From NCBI RefSeq assembly GCF_026745355.1, contig NC_079209.1:16180301-16244300 (forward strand): a stretch of DNA of 64,000 nt, in the 5' to 3' direction. Shown here one piece after another: positions 24,076 to 34,912 of the stretch. Under the pieces are notes generated by a model. The model saw only the letters and a list, made by a program, of their open reading frames with translations. It had not been told where the DNA came from and did no database searches. This stretch comes from Beta vulgaris subsp. vulgaris. Taxonomy: Eukaryota > Streptophyta > Magnoliopsida > Caryophyllales > Amaranthaceae. How positions within the stretch are numbered: the first letter of the stretch is position 1; each line of letters opens with the position of its first letter. The position numbers and the translations under genes were made by a program.

Positions 24076-26827
24076 GACAACAACAACCATAAGGTTGTCA
24101 AACCAATTGCGCTCTCTATTCCTCCACTTATTACATATTCTGGTTTTCACTGTAATAACAATTTCACATTCAATTTTATTAATGATTACATTAGGATTCC
24201 ACACAGCAGCTTTCCCTAGAGCATAGTTGTGTGCCCTCCAAATATGGTAAACTGTGGCAGCTAGTCACCTTCTATTGATGCTTGTTTTTGAATTTTCTAC
24301 CCCAATTCCTCAAGTGGACATATAGATTTTCCTAAAAGCTATAGTGGATCTGAAGCCATGTCATGACACCCTGACAAACTCTTTTGATGAAATGACATTG
24401 GAAGAAAAGATGATGACATGAGTCATTACTAGAGTCACACAGCAGACAGTTAGTGTCATGAAAGATACCAGCTTGATTAAGCCTCTCCCTAGTCCGGAGC
24501 CTCCCCAATGCAACAAGCCAAGCGATTAAAGAGTGTTTAGGAATGTTCATTGAGTTTCATACCCAATAGTGCCATATTACTCTTCCCATGTCACCCCTAA
24601 GCCATTAATATCATTCTTTAATAGGATAATCTCTACTGCCATCCAGCCAAGCATTGTTATGATAGGCAGCTTTAACCTTGTCTTTTACTCTACAAATCAT
24701 CTTCAAAGCCCAACTTGCAGAGCTACGGGCAACATAATCCCACCATACTTCATCCTTAATGTATATATTATGGACCCATCTTATCCATAGAGTGTCTTCT
24801 TTTTTTGCTATTTGCTAAGTGTACTTCCCAGAGCTGCAGTTTTCCATATAATACAATCTCTTACTCCTAATCCACCATATTTCTTAGGTTTACAAACCCA
24901 TTCCCATGCAACAAGAGAGAGGGGGGGGGGGGGGTTATCGATATAGGATTTGCCATCCTAAAGATATGCTCTGCAACTTTAAATAATTTTTGTAATACAT
25001 ATTGTGGGAGCAAGAAAACTTGTGCCCAATATGTGTGAATTCTTAGCAAGACTGAATTAACAAGAACAATCCTACATGCATATGATAAGTTCCTGGATGT
25101 CTAACATAGGATTTTTTTTCAGAATCCTGTCAACCAACACATTACAATCTGCAATAGAAAGCATCTGGATGTTATAGGAACTCCAAGGTATCTGAATGGG
25201 AATGAACCCATCTGAAACCCAATGACTTGCATGATTCTACTCTTCATCTCCTCAGGCACATTACCAAAATATATGGCAGATTTCAAATGATTAGCCTGTA
25301 GCCTAGAAGCAACTGAAAAGGCTTTGAATGCCCTTACCATGAGAGTCACATATTGTACTTCTCCCTTACAGAAAAGCATTAGATCATCTGCAAATATCAG
25401 ATGATTTAGTTTTAACGCTTTACATCTATAATGAAAACAAAATTCATTTATCTTGCTCATTTTCTTTAAAATTCTTATGAAATATTCCATTATAAGTACA
25501 AAGAGGAGAGGGGGGATAGGATCCATAGAGGCTACCATTGATGCTGATGGAAAATGAAGGGGAGGAGATACATGTTAAAATCCAATTCCTAAACTGTTCA
25601 GGAAATTGAAACTTTTCAAGAAGCTCACCAGGGAATTTCCAACTTACAAAATCATAAGCCTTCCTCAAATCAATCTTCATGGGACATCTACTAAGCTTAC
25701 TTTTCCTCTTATAATGCCTTATAATGTCTTGACATATAAGGATGTTATGCAAAATTTGCCTATTAGCTACAAATGGACTTTGCACTTGATCCACCAAACT
25801 AGGCCACACCATTTTAAGTATACTATATAGCAGTTTAGAGATTACCTTGTAAATGACATTACAACAGGGAATAGGTCTGAACTGACTAACTTCTCCAGGT
25901 TGCTCCACTTTTGGAATCAAGCACAATGTTATGGCATTTATTTGCTTGAGTAGTTGCCAAGACTGAAAGAAATCAAGGACTGCAGTTGTGACTTCCTGCC
26001 CCACATGAATCCAAGAATTATTGAATAAGCCACGTAAATAACCATCTGGCCCAATTTGTAATCTTCACTGTAGTTTCAATAAGTCCAAACAGCTCAATAT
26101 TATAATGATTTAAAAAAAACTTTACATCATTATGTTTATGTGGACTGTTCAGACCTCTTATGTTCCAGCACCCAATTCTATCCATTTAGGGGAATGATCC
26201 CCTCCTCTCCATGCTTCATGTCATCTGGCAGTGGGAGCTCAACCACTAGAGTCTTTCCTGATCGTGCTTGAATTTCCACTATACTCAGATTGCCTGGATC
26301 CCCATCACCTACTACATTGACCTGAATAGGCTATATATTAGAAGGCACTATCACATTCTCTGTTCCTTGTACAAGTCTAGATTGCACCTGATTCTGCACA
26401 GGAGCTGGGACATCACCCTGCACCACCTTATCTATTCCCCCTATCACTCTTGATTTAGGAACCTAAATCTGCTTAGGCTTCATCTTCTTCAATGCCAATT
26501 CATATTTCTTCTGTCTACACATCTCCACTGTATGACGAATCCCTTCACAGTCTCCACACATGATTGGTTTATATTCAAAATACACCTTCTGAGTCATTAC
26601 TTACCCTTTCTCATTAACAAATCTAATCTCATCAGGAAAACAATGCCCTATATTCACTTCCACCATTACTCTCGCATACTCAATACATTCCTTTTGAGTC
26701 GTAGCACGATTTTTCCTAATAGGTTTACCTATTAGACTTGAAATCTTGTTCAAAGCTACCTGGCCTCAGTATTTCAATGCCAATCCAGGAAAACAAACCC
26801 ATGTATGAACTACCTTAACCTCCTCCT
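24076..26827 (-). pseudogene. LINE with ORF1 part and ORF2, internally deleted
   Basis: Read right to left. ORF1 C-terminal part at 26715-26480 has YARVMVEVNIGHCFP and a zinc-knuckle-like CGDCEGIRHTVEMC. ORF2 endonuclease start at 26185-26050 has DRIGCWNIRGLNSPHKHNDV and FGLIET. The reverse transcriptase fingers begin at once near 26050 (GPDGYLRGLF) and continue to 25444 (LCLIPKVEQPG, MKIDLRKAYDFVSW). The palm motif LIFADDLMLF lies near 25380 and FRYLGVPI near 25200. The zf-RVT region (24550-24332: IPKHSLIAWLV, CLLCDSSNDSCHHLFFQC) and tail follow. Most of the endonuclease and the EN-RT linker are missing between EN start and RT. Several frameshifts and stops are present. In intact LINEs the protein nicks target DNA and copies RNA onto it. 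Confidence 0.85.
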
Positions 26828-26974
26828 TGGTGGGAATATGAAGCTCCAAGCTCTACTAGCTGGGCTTGGAAGATGATTAGCTAAGTGAAAAACAAATTCA
26901 AATCTGCCTATCATAACAATGCTTGGCTTGATGGTATTAAAATGTATTCCATTAAAGAGGGGTCCAAGCTATTG
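26828..26974 (+). pseudogene. Inverted LINE fragment
   Basis: 147 bp on the opposite strand to the LINE pieces on both sides. It is about 96% identical to 2195-2337 (WWEYEAPSSTSWAWK...AYHNNAWLDGIKMYSIKE), including an in-frame stop at the same codon (TAA here, TGA there). It lies between two minus-strand LINE fragments, so an inversion or template switch happened here. Confidence 0.85.
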
Positions 26975-27760
26975 GCCTGAACTATGACACACTGCCTGGA
27001 CATTTGGCTTTGGGAATCAGAGCCAGAACAGTTGTGTTTAGCTCTTTCAGAAGTTTCCCCGTCCTGAAGAACTCAAGTACAACTCTTATCACATCATCAC
27101 CCACTACATCCGAGTCTCCTTATAAAAACCTGAACCAAATCCATCTGGACTAGGTGATTTATCCTCAGGGATAGAGAACATAGCCATTTTCACATCATTG
27201 CATGTTAAAGGCTCTAGTAGCTCTCTCTGTTGCTCATCAGTAAGGACATGTCCCTGTTCAGTAACATCTTCGTAAACTTGGCCCTTCACCTCTCTTGCAG
27301 TGCTTAGCAACCCTATATAGTAATTCAGGAAAGCCTCATTTACTCCATTTGGTGAGTCTACCCATGTACCATCATCAGCTCTTATACTATACACATTACT
27401 CTTAATTTTCCTCTCTTTTATTGCTCTATGAAACTTAGAAGTTCACCCTTTTGAATTCATCTCAACTTAGCCTTCTGTTGCAAGAAAGACAAATACTGAT
27501 CATGGACTCTTCTGTAGTCTGCAGCAGCTTGAAATTCTGCATCAATTGTCTCTCTCTCACCATTATGCACTTTTTTCTGAACAAGATGGAGCCTCTCTCT
27601 AGCCAGGGAATCAGCAACATGAACATTAGAGAAGCCCTCTCTATTCAGCTTTTTTAGAGCCTCCTTCACACTCATCATTATTCTAACCACCATGAACATT
27701 GTTGAACCAGTAACCTCTGTATTCCAGCTTTCAGCCACAATTTCAAAGAATTTAGGATTT
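26975..27760 (-). pseudogene. LINE ORF2 fragment, EN-RT linker to RT start
   Basis: Right to left: the helical linker region (27738-27457; MSVKEALKKLNREGFSNVH, ARERLHLVQKKV), then the region before RT (27394-27104; EDKSPSPDGFGSGFYKE), then LALIPKAKCPG and FRPIA at 27030-26975, where homology stops against the inverted fragment. It has frameshifts and stops. It covers the part deleted from the LINE at 24076-26827 but is more diverged, so it is probably from another copy. Confidence 0.8.
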
Positions 27761-27829
27761 TTACTTCACATATTAAAATATCTAAATGGACATTTACCCT
27801 GATTCACGTCAGGGTACACTCTTACCAAC

Positions 27830-28270
27830 ATTGGTATATATACTTAGTTTCATGTGTTTAATAGTAGTTTTTATTGGTAATACAAAATATAGACTTGTTG
27901 GAACCAAAATAAGCCATTTTAGCCCATTTTGGGTCATTTTACTTGAAAATGAATGAATATGAATAGTTTCATGCGAGTTTAAGTTATAAACACCGTAAAA
28001 CATCATATATATATACTTAGTTTCATGTGTTCCAAAATAGTAGTTTTGATTGGTAATACAAAATATAGATATGTTGGAACCAAAATAAGCCATTTTAGCC
28101 CATTTTGGGCCATTTTACTAGAAAATGAAGGAATATGAATAGTTCCATGCTGCTTTAAGCTAAAAACACCTCACACATCATATATATACTTAGTTTCATG
28201 TGTTTAATAGTAGTTTTGATTGGTAACACAAAATATAGACATGTTGGAACCAAAATAAGCCATTCTAGCC
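27830..28270. repeat. Tandem array, 173-bp units
   Basis: Nearly three units with TACTTAGTTTCATGTGTT starting at 27841, 28014 and 28187, exactly 173 bp apart. Each contains CCAAAATAAGCCATTTTAGCCCATTTTGGG. The array ends just before the Transposase_24-like exon at 28289. Confidence 0.92.
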
Positions 28271-28288
28271 CATTTTGGAAAACAGAAT

Positions 28289-29151
28289 ATGTTTCACTTT
28301 CTTGACGAGCTCCCATATAAGAAGCAGTACTTTTCTGCTGTGGACACTAGATGGAGGGATTTTAAGAGCAAATTGGTATCTTGTTGGATCACAATGACGA
28401 GAGTCAGATCAAAGAAAGAGAAGATATGTGATACTCTGTCAGACGTAAACAAGCACATCAAGGAGGATTGGGCCACCTTCAAAGAGGCTATGACGTCAGA
28501 TGTGGCTGTAGTAAGTTTATAATCTAATTATTAAATTTGTTTTATTAATTTAACATATATTCTACTAACTTAATGTATTTTTTATGCAAAAAAACGGGAG
28601 AAAAGGCGCTCGAGATTGCAAAAAAGAACACACATCATCACCACTTAGGTCAAAGGAGCTATAGGGATGCTAGAGGGTTGTGGAAGCAAAAGAACTTTTG
28701 TCACCTACTTTTGATTTTGGATCGTCATATAGTACACCATCCTCCTCGGTGTCCTCCACTATTAGCCGGGGTGATCACTGGTGGTGCATGATACATAAGA
28801 AAGATCTTGTTACTAAACAATGACTTATTCCAGTTGAGCAAACAAAGATTGTAGCTCACAAATACGTATGTATATCACTATAACTTTTAGTTTGAAATAT
28901 GAATATTTTTTCCCTTTATCAACTACATTATTACTTATAACTTGCTTTTTGGGCAGTTGGAGTATAAGGAGAAGCAAGCCAAGGGTGACTTCACTCCGTT
29001 ACGTAACAGACGCCCTTTTTATTGCTCCTACAGAGAAGCCAGATAATTTGGGTCGTTATGGTTTTGGAGGAGGAGTGATTGTTAGCTATAAGAAGGCTTT
29101 TGGACGTGCACCTCGTAAGAACTATTGGAGCTTGAGTCAGGAACAAGAGGA
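28289..29151 (+). pseudogene. En/Spm-type transposase exons (Transposase_24-like), 5' part of Ulp1-carrying element
   Basis: 28289-28522 encodes KQYFSAVDTRWRDFKSKLVSCW and EDWATFKEAMTS, matching the Transposase_24 (Ptta/En/Spm) domain. It ends at a plausible donor (GTAAGT at 28511). 28600-28780 gives a HHHLGQRSYRDAR stretch. 28950-29150 gives KPDNLGRYGFGGGVIVSYKKAFGR, the Gly-rich segment that follows in this family, then YWSLSQEQEEV, where the nested CACTA element interrupts. The exon order matches that of plant Ptta/En/Spm genes. After removing the insertion the reading frame meets a stop, so the copy had probably decayed already or a splice site lies here. Confidence 0.7.
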
Positions 29152-29852
29152 AGTCACTACACGAAAAGCTCCAGTCACCGATGGTCTAAAGCCGTCGTTG
29201 ATCAAGAAAAAGCCGTCGGTGATATGATCAACGACGGCCAACCGTCGTTGAAAGCCGGACGTTGCAAATGTAGACGGTATTTAACACATCAACGACGGCC
29301 AAGCCGTCGGTGATGTATCACCGACGGTTTTTCACCCAATTAGCGTATGCGCCAGCCAGCGGTCGTTAAATGTGTAATACCGACGGTTTGTAGCCGTCGC
29401 TGAATTACCAACCGTTCTAAGCCGTCGTTGCCTTAAGTTTAGCCGTCATCATGTATTGTTATTACGTTAAATAGTATTATAATATTATATATTATAATTA
29501 AACTTGAACCTGTATAATCATCCAGCACCGAAATATACTACATTTAACCTGAGCCCGCATTGCCTCCTTCGCATTCTATATGTTAAACTAAAAAAATATG
29601 TAATTTAAACATGAAATGGATTAGATTTATGTACACAAAATACATTCCGATGTCGGGGAATAAGTTATAAATGTCTATAATTAGACAAACTACCTAGATT
29701 AGTTATATGTACGCAAAATAGATACCGTTGTCGGAAAATCAAGTCAAAATCGAGTTTCAAAAAAGTATAACTACACATCTAAAATCAAAGCTAGGTATAT
29801 GCCAGTATTTATACACTATAAGTTAGTAATATAGTTGGCAAAACCAAAAAAA

Positions 29853-30323
29853 CTACACTATCATAGGTGTCTCGGTAGCACCAGTGCCACCAGCAGACCC
29901 TGGGTCATTGTCTGGTCTGCGTTGTGGAGAGGGTCCTGTGTTGCAACCAGAGAACAAGTGGTCGAAATTAAACATGTTCCGCATCATTTCTTGGACGAGG
30001 GCCCGATTTGACTCTTCCAGCCGTGTTGCGAACCTTGCCTCCGCTTCTTCCATCCGTGCCGCGACCTTTGCCTCCACCTGCGCCTCAAGCTGAGAAAAAA
30101 TGGACGGCGCATATGGTTGTGAAGAGCCATCTTCTCGCCCCGATGTAGAGTTGTAGTACAAATGATCTCCCTGACCCAAACCTTGCACTTTACCTTTGTT
30201 CCTCCCACCCACTGTCTCCCAACACAACAAATCCGGGTTTCGCTGTGACACCTGAGTGGTACAATCATCCATCTTCTTGTTGTATGTCTCCTGCATTTGG
30301 TTAAATAATGTACTCATATTCAT
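29853..30323 (-). CDS. C-terminal coiled-coil exon of a Ptta/En/Spm-type protein
   Basis: 156 residues on the minus strand. The segment VGGRNKGKVQGLGQGDHLY (about residues 38-56) matches the GGRNKGRVYGLG motif of plant Ptta/En/Spm transposon proteins. It is followed by an acidic/Ala-rich helical stretch (EAQVEAKVAARMEEAEARF, about residues 85-103) likely to form a coiled coil, and a Pro/Gly-rich tail. It begins at the edge of the 168-bp array, so the true start is probably an upstream exon spliced across it. The role in this family is thought to be binding subterminal repeats, as for TnpA; that is inference. The exon is open, but the rest of the gene is not intact. Confidence 0.6.
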   Translation of the reverse strand: MNMSTLFNQMQETYNKKMDDCTTQVSQRNPDLLCWETVGGRNKGKVQGLGQGDHLYYNSTSGREDGSSQPYAPSIFSQLEAQVEAKVAARMEEAEARFATRLEESNRALVQEMMRNMFNFDHLFSGCNTGPSPQRRPDNDPGSAGGTGATETPMIV

Positions 30324-31165
30324 GCATTTTCAAGAAATATGGCCTAAAATAAGCTAAATGACCTATATTGGGTTCTAACTTGCCTATATTTTGTAATTTC
30401 AATCTAAACTACAATCTAAACATCATACTAAGTATATATATATATTTGAGGTGTTTATGATTCAAACTAACTTAAAACACTCATATTCATGCATTTTCAA
30501 GAAATATGGCCTAAAATGAGCTAAATGACCTATATTTAGTTCTAACGTGGCTATATTTTGTAATTTCAATCAAAACTACAATCTAACACATTATACTAAG
30601 TATATATATATCATATTTGAGGTGTTTATGATTCAAACTAACTTAAAACTACTCATATTCATGCATTTTCAAGTAATATGGCCTAAAATGAGCTAAATGA
30701 CCTATATTTGGTTCTAACTTGCCTATATTTTGTAATTTCAATCTAAACTACAATCTAACACATTATACTAAGTATATATATTATATTTGAGGTGTTTATG
30801 ATTCAAACTAACTTAAAACATCATATTCATGCATTTTCAAGAAATATGGCCTAAAATGAGCTAAATGACCTATATTGGGTTCTAACTTGCCTATATTCTG
30901 TAATTTCAATCTAAACTACAATCTAACACATTATAATAAGTATATATATCATATTTAAGGTCTTTATGATTAAAACTAACTTAAAACAACTCATATTCAT
31001 GCATTTTCAAGAAATGTGGCCTAAAATGAGCTAAATGACCTATATTGTGTTCTAACTTGCCTTTATTTTGTAATTTCAATCTAAACTACAATATTATACT
31101 AAGTATATATATCATATTTGAGGGGTTTATGATTCAAACTAACTTAAAACTACTCATATTCTTTC
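30320..31165. repeat. Tandem array, ~168-bp units, in nested CACTA
   Basis: Five units starting CATGCATTTTCAAGAAATATGG at 30321, 30488, 30660, 30828 and 30998, and a partial sixth near 31159. Each contains GGCCTAAAATGAGCTAAATGACC. It lies between the two exon-like blocks of the element's gene. Confidence 0.92.
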
Positions 31166-31184
31166 ATTTTGCAAATAAAAAAGC

Positions 31185-31570
31185 CTATAATGCCTTAAAT
31201 ATATGTTTAAAGGTATGTACCGAGATTTGTTTTGCTTTCTTGTTTGCTGCGATTTCTCCTTTTTCAGCAACAGTTTTGAAATGAGTCTTCAAAAAGAACT
31301 CGGGGGCGGTAGGGAGTACTCCTCCTCTACTCTTTGCCTGTACACATTGTTGAACAAAGGCTTTATTTTTTACATATGCGGAAAAAATTATGAAATTCAA
31401 ACTAAGTAATACATATGAAACATTCTTACCATCTTTTTAGCATGCTATGCCGCGGAGATGGAACCCTTAAAGTGTGACGGCTCAACTGGATTAGACAGGG
31501 AGCCTTCGCCTTCTCAGATTTCTCGAGGAATGCGGGCTCCTGACTTTTCTTTTTCATTGTTTCATAAATG
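31185..31570 (-). pseudogene. Upstream exon-like blocks of the nested CACTA gene
   Basis: Minus-strand frames include a stretch with AEFFLKTHFKTVAEK-like sequence (31320-31260; PTAPEFFLKTHFKTVAEKGE) and a block at 31560-31440 ending near a C/G-rich 5' leader (31690-31830). Position between leader and the GGRNKGK exon suggests the same gene. I do not recognise a domain with certainty. Confidence 0.4.
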
Positions 31571-32342
31571 GTTTTCACCAACCATTTTGGCCTTTCTTTA
31601 GCTAAAAATTACAACAAACAACAAAATACAACAACAACAAATTACAACAATAAACAACAAGTAACGTGAGATTTGAAGAGAGAGAAGGTACGAACTGGAG
31701 ATTTGAGCGGCGGCGGCGACAGCGGAAGAATAGAACTGAGCGGCGGCGGCGGAAGGAGAGATCTGAGCGGCTGCGGAAGGAGATACTTCGCGGTGGCAGC
31801 GGTGGCTGTTGATAGCGTGGACACCTACATCCCAAAAACCCAATTGTTAGGGTTTGATGTGTAACAAAATATTAAAAAAAAAGTAAATAAACATGGAGCA
31901 TTAGAAATTACCGGTAAGGAGAGCGATTTGGCGTGTCACCGGTCGCCGGTCACAGGTGGAAGGAGAGAATTGAGTTAGCAGTTGAAAGAAAACGAGCACC
32001 CAATGTAGGCAACGACGGCTGTGTTTTGTTTATTGTGTTGAGAATATTGTGTGAGTGGGAGAGTGTATTCTAAGTCATCATATACAACGACGGCTTATCT
32101 CAAATCAAGGACGGTTTTAAGCCAACGCCTATATTAAGAATTCTAAAATTCAAAACTGCCAAAATTAACGACGGCTTTAAGCGGTCGTTGTGCTATAGCG
32201 TCCGTTGGAGCCGTCGCTGTCCGCATGACAAGCCATCAGTGCGAAATGACGGTTTTAAACCAACGCTAATTCATATACAACGACTGTTTTGTTGGCCGTC
32301 GTTGTTAAACCGTCAGTGAGTGGGCCTTTTCTTGTAGTGAGT

Positions 32343-33400
32343 ACTCGTGTGAAAAATGAGTGAAGGGTGGAGGGGGACATTGCCAAATATATGTAGAATT
32401 GATGATTTCACAACCCACTCAACCACCTACACAGCCACCTAATCAACCACCTACTGGGCAATATCCTATTTTTCCTTCACCATTTGTTGTGCCATCTCCT
32501 TCACAACCACCTATCAGCCACCTACTTGGCTACATCCTTTTTTTCCTTCACCATTTAATGTGCCATCTGCTTCACAGCCCAGTCAGCCACCTATTCTATC
32601 ATTTGTTCCACCATCTCCTTCACCTGTTGGGCCATCTGCTTCACAGCCCACTCAGCTACGTACTCCACTATCTGGATTTTTAGACACTCATTCTCCTCAG
32701 TTGAAGGTACATATAATTTTTATATATACATGTGCTTTATACAAATAATTATCTTATATACATGTGATTTATACAAATAATTATCATACATACATGTGCT
32801 TTATTCAAATAATTATCATATATATACATGTGCTTTATACAAATAATTATCTTACATAATTAATTAGAACTTTATGTTGTTGTTAGGACGAGATTCCATG
32901 TTGATTGTATTTGATAGATCCAACTAGTTAGGGCTGCGCTTTTTCCTAACTAGCGCAGCCCTTCTAGCTTAAGGGCTGCGCTTTTCTAGCGCAGCCCTAC
33001 TTAAAAAGTGAAGGGCTGCTACTGAAAGGGCTGCTGTCAAAAAGCGCAGCCCTACATGCCTTTTTTAGCGCAGCCCTTCTTCATTTTTCCACTAGTGCTT
33101 GTCTAGTGGCAGATGCATATTCTTATGCTTTTGATGGTACCTCTACAGTTCATGGGTCTAGAATGAACAATGATCACCTTAAAGTAAAAATTCATCGTTT
33201 TGTAGAGAAGTATAGTCATTTGCCACTACCTGTCCCCGTCCCTACATATGAGATCGACACTACAACTACTGCTTTGGGTAAGTGGGTGCAACGGCCAAAA
33301 CATTTAGTGCAAATGCTAGGTGACGAGGTAATTGTTCAAATCTTATTCATTTTTGTAAAAGTAATATCATTCAATTTAAGAATTTCATAATCTTATGCGC
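32343..33400 (+). pseudogene. Ptta/En/Spm-type exons continuing after the nested CACTA
   Basis: 32360-32700 encodes a Pro/Gln/Ser-rich spacer (QPTQPPTQPPNQPPTGQYP). 33106-33330 encodes VADAYSYAFDGTSTVHGS, KVKIHRFVEKYSHLPLPVP and LGKWVQRPKHLVQMLG. This fits the conserved domain (DUF8039 type, named from memory) that follows the coiled coil in plant Ptta/En/Spm proteins, with its VHG, VKV, LP.P and WPKHLV landmarks (here QRPKHLV). A donor-like GTAATT follows GDEV. A foldback element (32922-33097) sits just before this exon. Frames differ between blocks. Confidence 0.65.
32922..33097. mobile_element. Small foldback element with GGGCTGCGCT repeats
   Basis: About 175 bp made of direct and inverted copies of AGGGCTGCGCT/AGCGCAGCCCT, ending TTTTTCCACTAGTG, the inverse of a CACTAGTGGAAAAA terminus. 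The left end (AACTAGTTAGGGCTGCGC) is shorter. It looks like a deleted CACTA derivative made mostly of subterminal repeats. It lies immediately before the coding block at 33106. Confidence 0.7.
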
Positions 33401-33499
33401 ATTCTCAAAAATAATTATTAAGTTAGACGAACACCTAAAAAACAAAAAGAGATTTCGGGGGAGGCTGTTAGATCTTCTATCCACCTGCTTTGAGCCGGT

Positions 33500-34745
33500 T
33501 CGGCTTCTCGTTATAGTCCAGTTATTGATGATGTATCGTTCTTCGACTCACTCACTAAAGACTGTAGGGAGTTAGCAGATACGACCCTTGCCATCATAGA
33601 CGATTATGCTATTGGTGTTACCTTAACGAGCTCCTTGTTCCATTATTCAGGAGATGATGGCATCGATTATCTCACCAAGGAGGATATTGGTCAGATCTGA
33701 AAGGAGAGATGATTAATATTTCTATTATCCTAGTGTACATGAGGTAACAATAATCAAAGTTATGATTTTTTTTACATTTCATTATATGGTAGTTGTATTT
33801 TTCGCATAAAATTTCCTTTTGCTAATGAGTTTTTAGGGCAACGCAATCTGACTTGGATGGATTTGGGGATGCTATTGGATGTGTTTGCTGGATGTGTCCT
33901 GAGAGTATCGCGGATGTGCATGCATCGGAGGATGTAACAACTTACATTCAATGTGTTTTGATGGGATCCGCCGTTCTTGGTGCTAGTATCATCTTTGCGC
34001 CAATCTTTAAAGAGCAATATTCTATCTTAATATGTAGTTTTACAAATATTGATTGTTGCACGATATGGGATTTTTTTAGTAATTGCTGTTATTCAATCTT
34101 GCAATAGCCGTCATTGGATGCTCCTTGTCATATGTCCCTCGCTCAGGATAGTTTACAGCTTTGATTCCGCTAGCTTTCAGAAAGAGCGGAAGTTAAATAT
34201 TAGAACGGCTACGATAGTGTAAGTTGATTGGTTTGATATACCTTAAATGAATTGAAATTATAACATAAAACGATTAAAGACTAAATCATTTGATGTTGTG
34301 TTATGTAGTGCTTTTGGGAGGTTTCGGTTGAGCGGCAACAAAGTTCGTCGGGAGAAGCTTTTGTGGAAACATGTTGAGGTATAATAGAATTGTTTGATTC
34401 AATTAAAAGCCTACGTTATTCTCACTATACGGTAAATTTCCTCATTTTATTAAAACTTTTGATGAAGAGCCCACAACAACAAGGAGGCACAAAGTGCGCT
34501 TATTTTGTCATGCAATACATTTTTGACGTACTCTCTTTATATTTTGGTTCGAAAGATTTCGATGAAGTAACTTTTGTTTACTTATAATTATTCATTTCAT
34601 TTTTATATATATAATTATTTGGGGCTAACTTTGGTAAATTATTTTAAGGTTGCTCATACCTTTACCCATGATCCTTATATGGAAGATCAAATAAATGAGG
34701 TGAAAAATAAGTGGGCAAGATACTTTATTGATCAGTACATTGCGT
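33500..34745 (+). pseudogene. Ulp1-like (C48) cysteine protease exons of the En/Spm-like element
   Basis: A run of exon-like blocks: 33530-33700 (DYLTKEDIGQI), 33850-34015 (CPESIADVHASEDVTTYIQ, ASIIFAPIFKEQ), 34108-34200 (RHWMLLVICPSLRIVYSFDSASF, holding the expected catalytic His in HWMLLV and the Asp in FDSA), 34465-34530 (PQQQGGTKCAYFVMQYIFD, with the Gln and catalytic Cys of the QGGxxCxxFVM block) and 34650-34745 (FTHDPYMEDQINEVKNKWARYF). This order matches Ulp1/SENP SUMO proteases. Small introns with GT/AG-like edges separate the blocks. All catalytic positions are visible, but upstream frames are broken. Ulp1-type domains fused to or carried by plant transposons are known; host function is not implied. 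Confidence 0.75.
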
Positions 34746-34853
34746 AGGTTAGTTAGTTAATGTTAATTTTCTTTGTTTTTCTAACTTTAGACGAATATAT
34801 ATAAATTAGTATAACTTGTGCCAACCAACATTATCGTAGTGACTTGGATTTCA

Positions 34854-34912
<59 letters not shown>

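Larger units (their letters stand above)
29155..32339 (-). mobile_element. Complete CACTA element (CCGTCGTTG family), nested
   Basis: 3185 bp. Ends are CACTACACGAAAA (left) and, inverted, CACTACAAGAAAAGG (right), flanked by the 3-bp duplication AGT (29152-29154, 32340-32342). Both subterminal regions (29180-29460 and 32030-32330) hold many direct and inverted copies of AACGACGGCTT/AGCCGTCGTTG, the usual CACTA transposase-binding layout. It carries a minus-strand transposase-like gene remnant (31560-29850) and a 168-bp tandem array (30320-31165), but no TNP2-type transposase. It is therefore probably non-autonomous. It sits in the transposase gene of a larger En/Spm-like element. Confidence 0.93.

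Noticed and set aside
31598..31864. Ala/Ser/Arg-rich frames at 31598-31864 on both strands
   Set aside because: They cover a GGCGGC-type GC-rich leader of the nested CACTA gene; composition explains the open frames.
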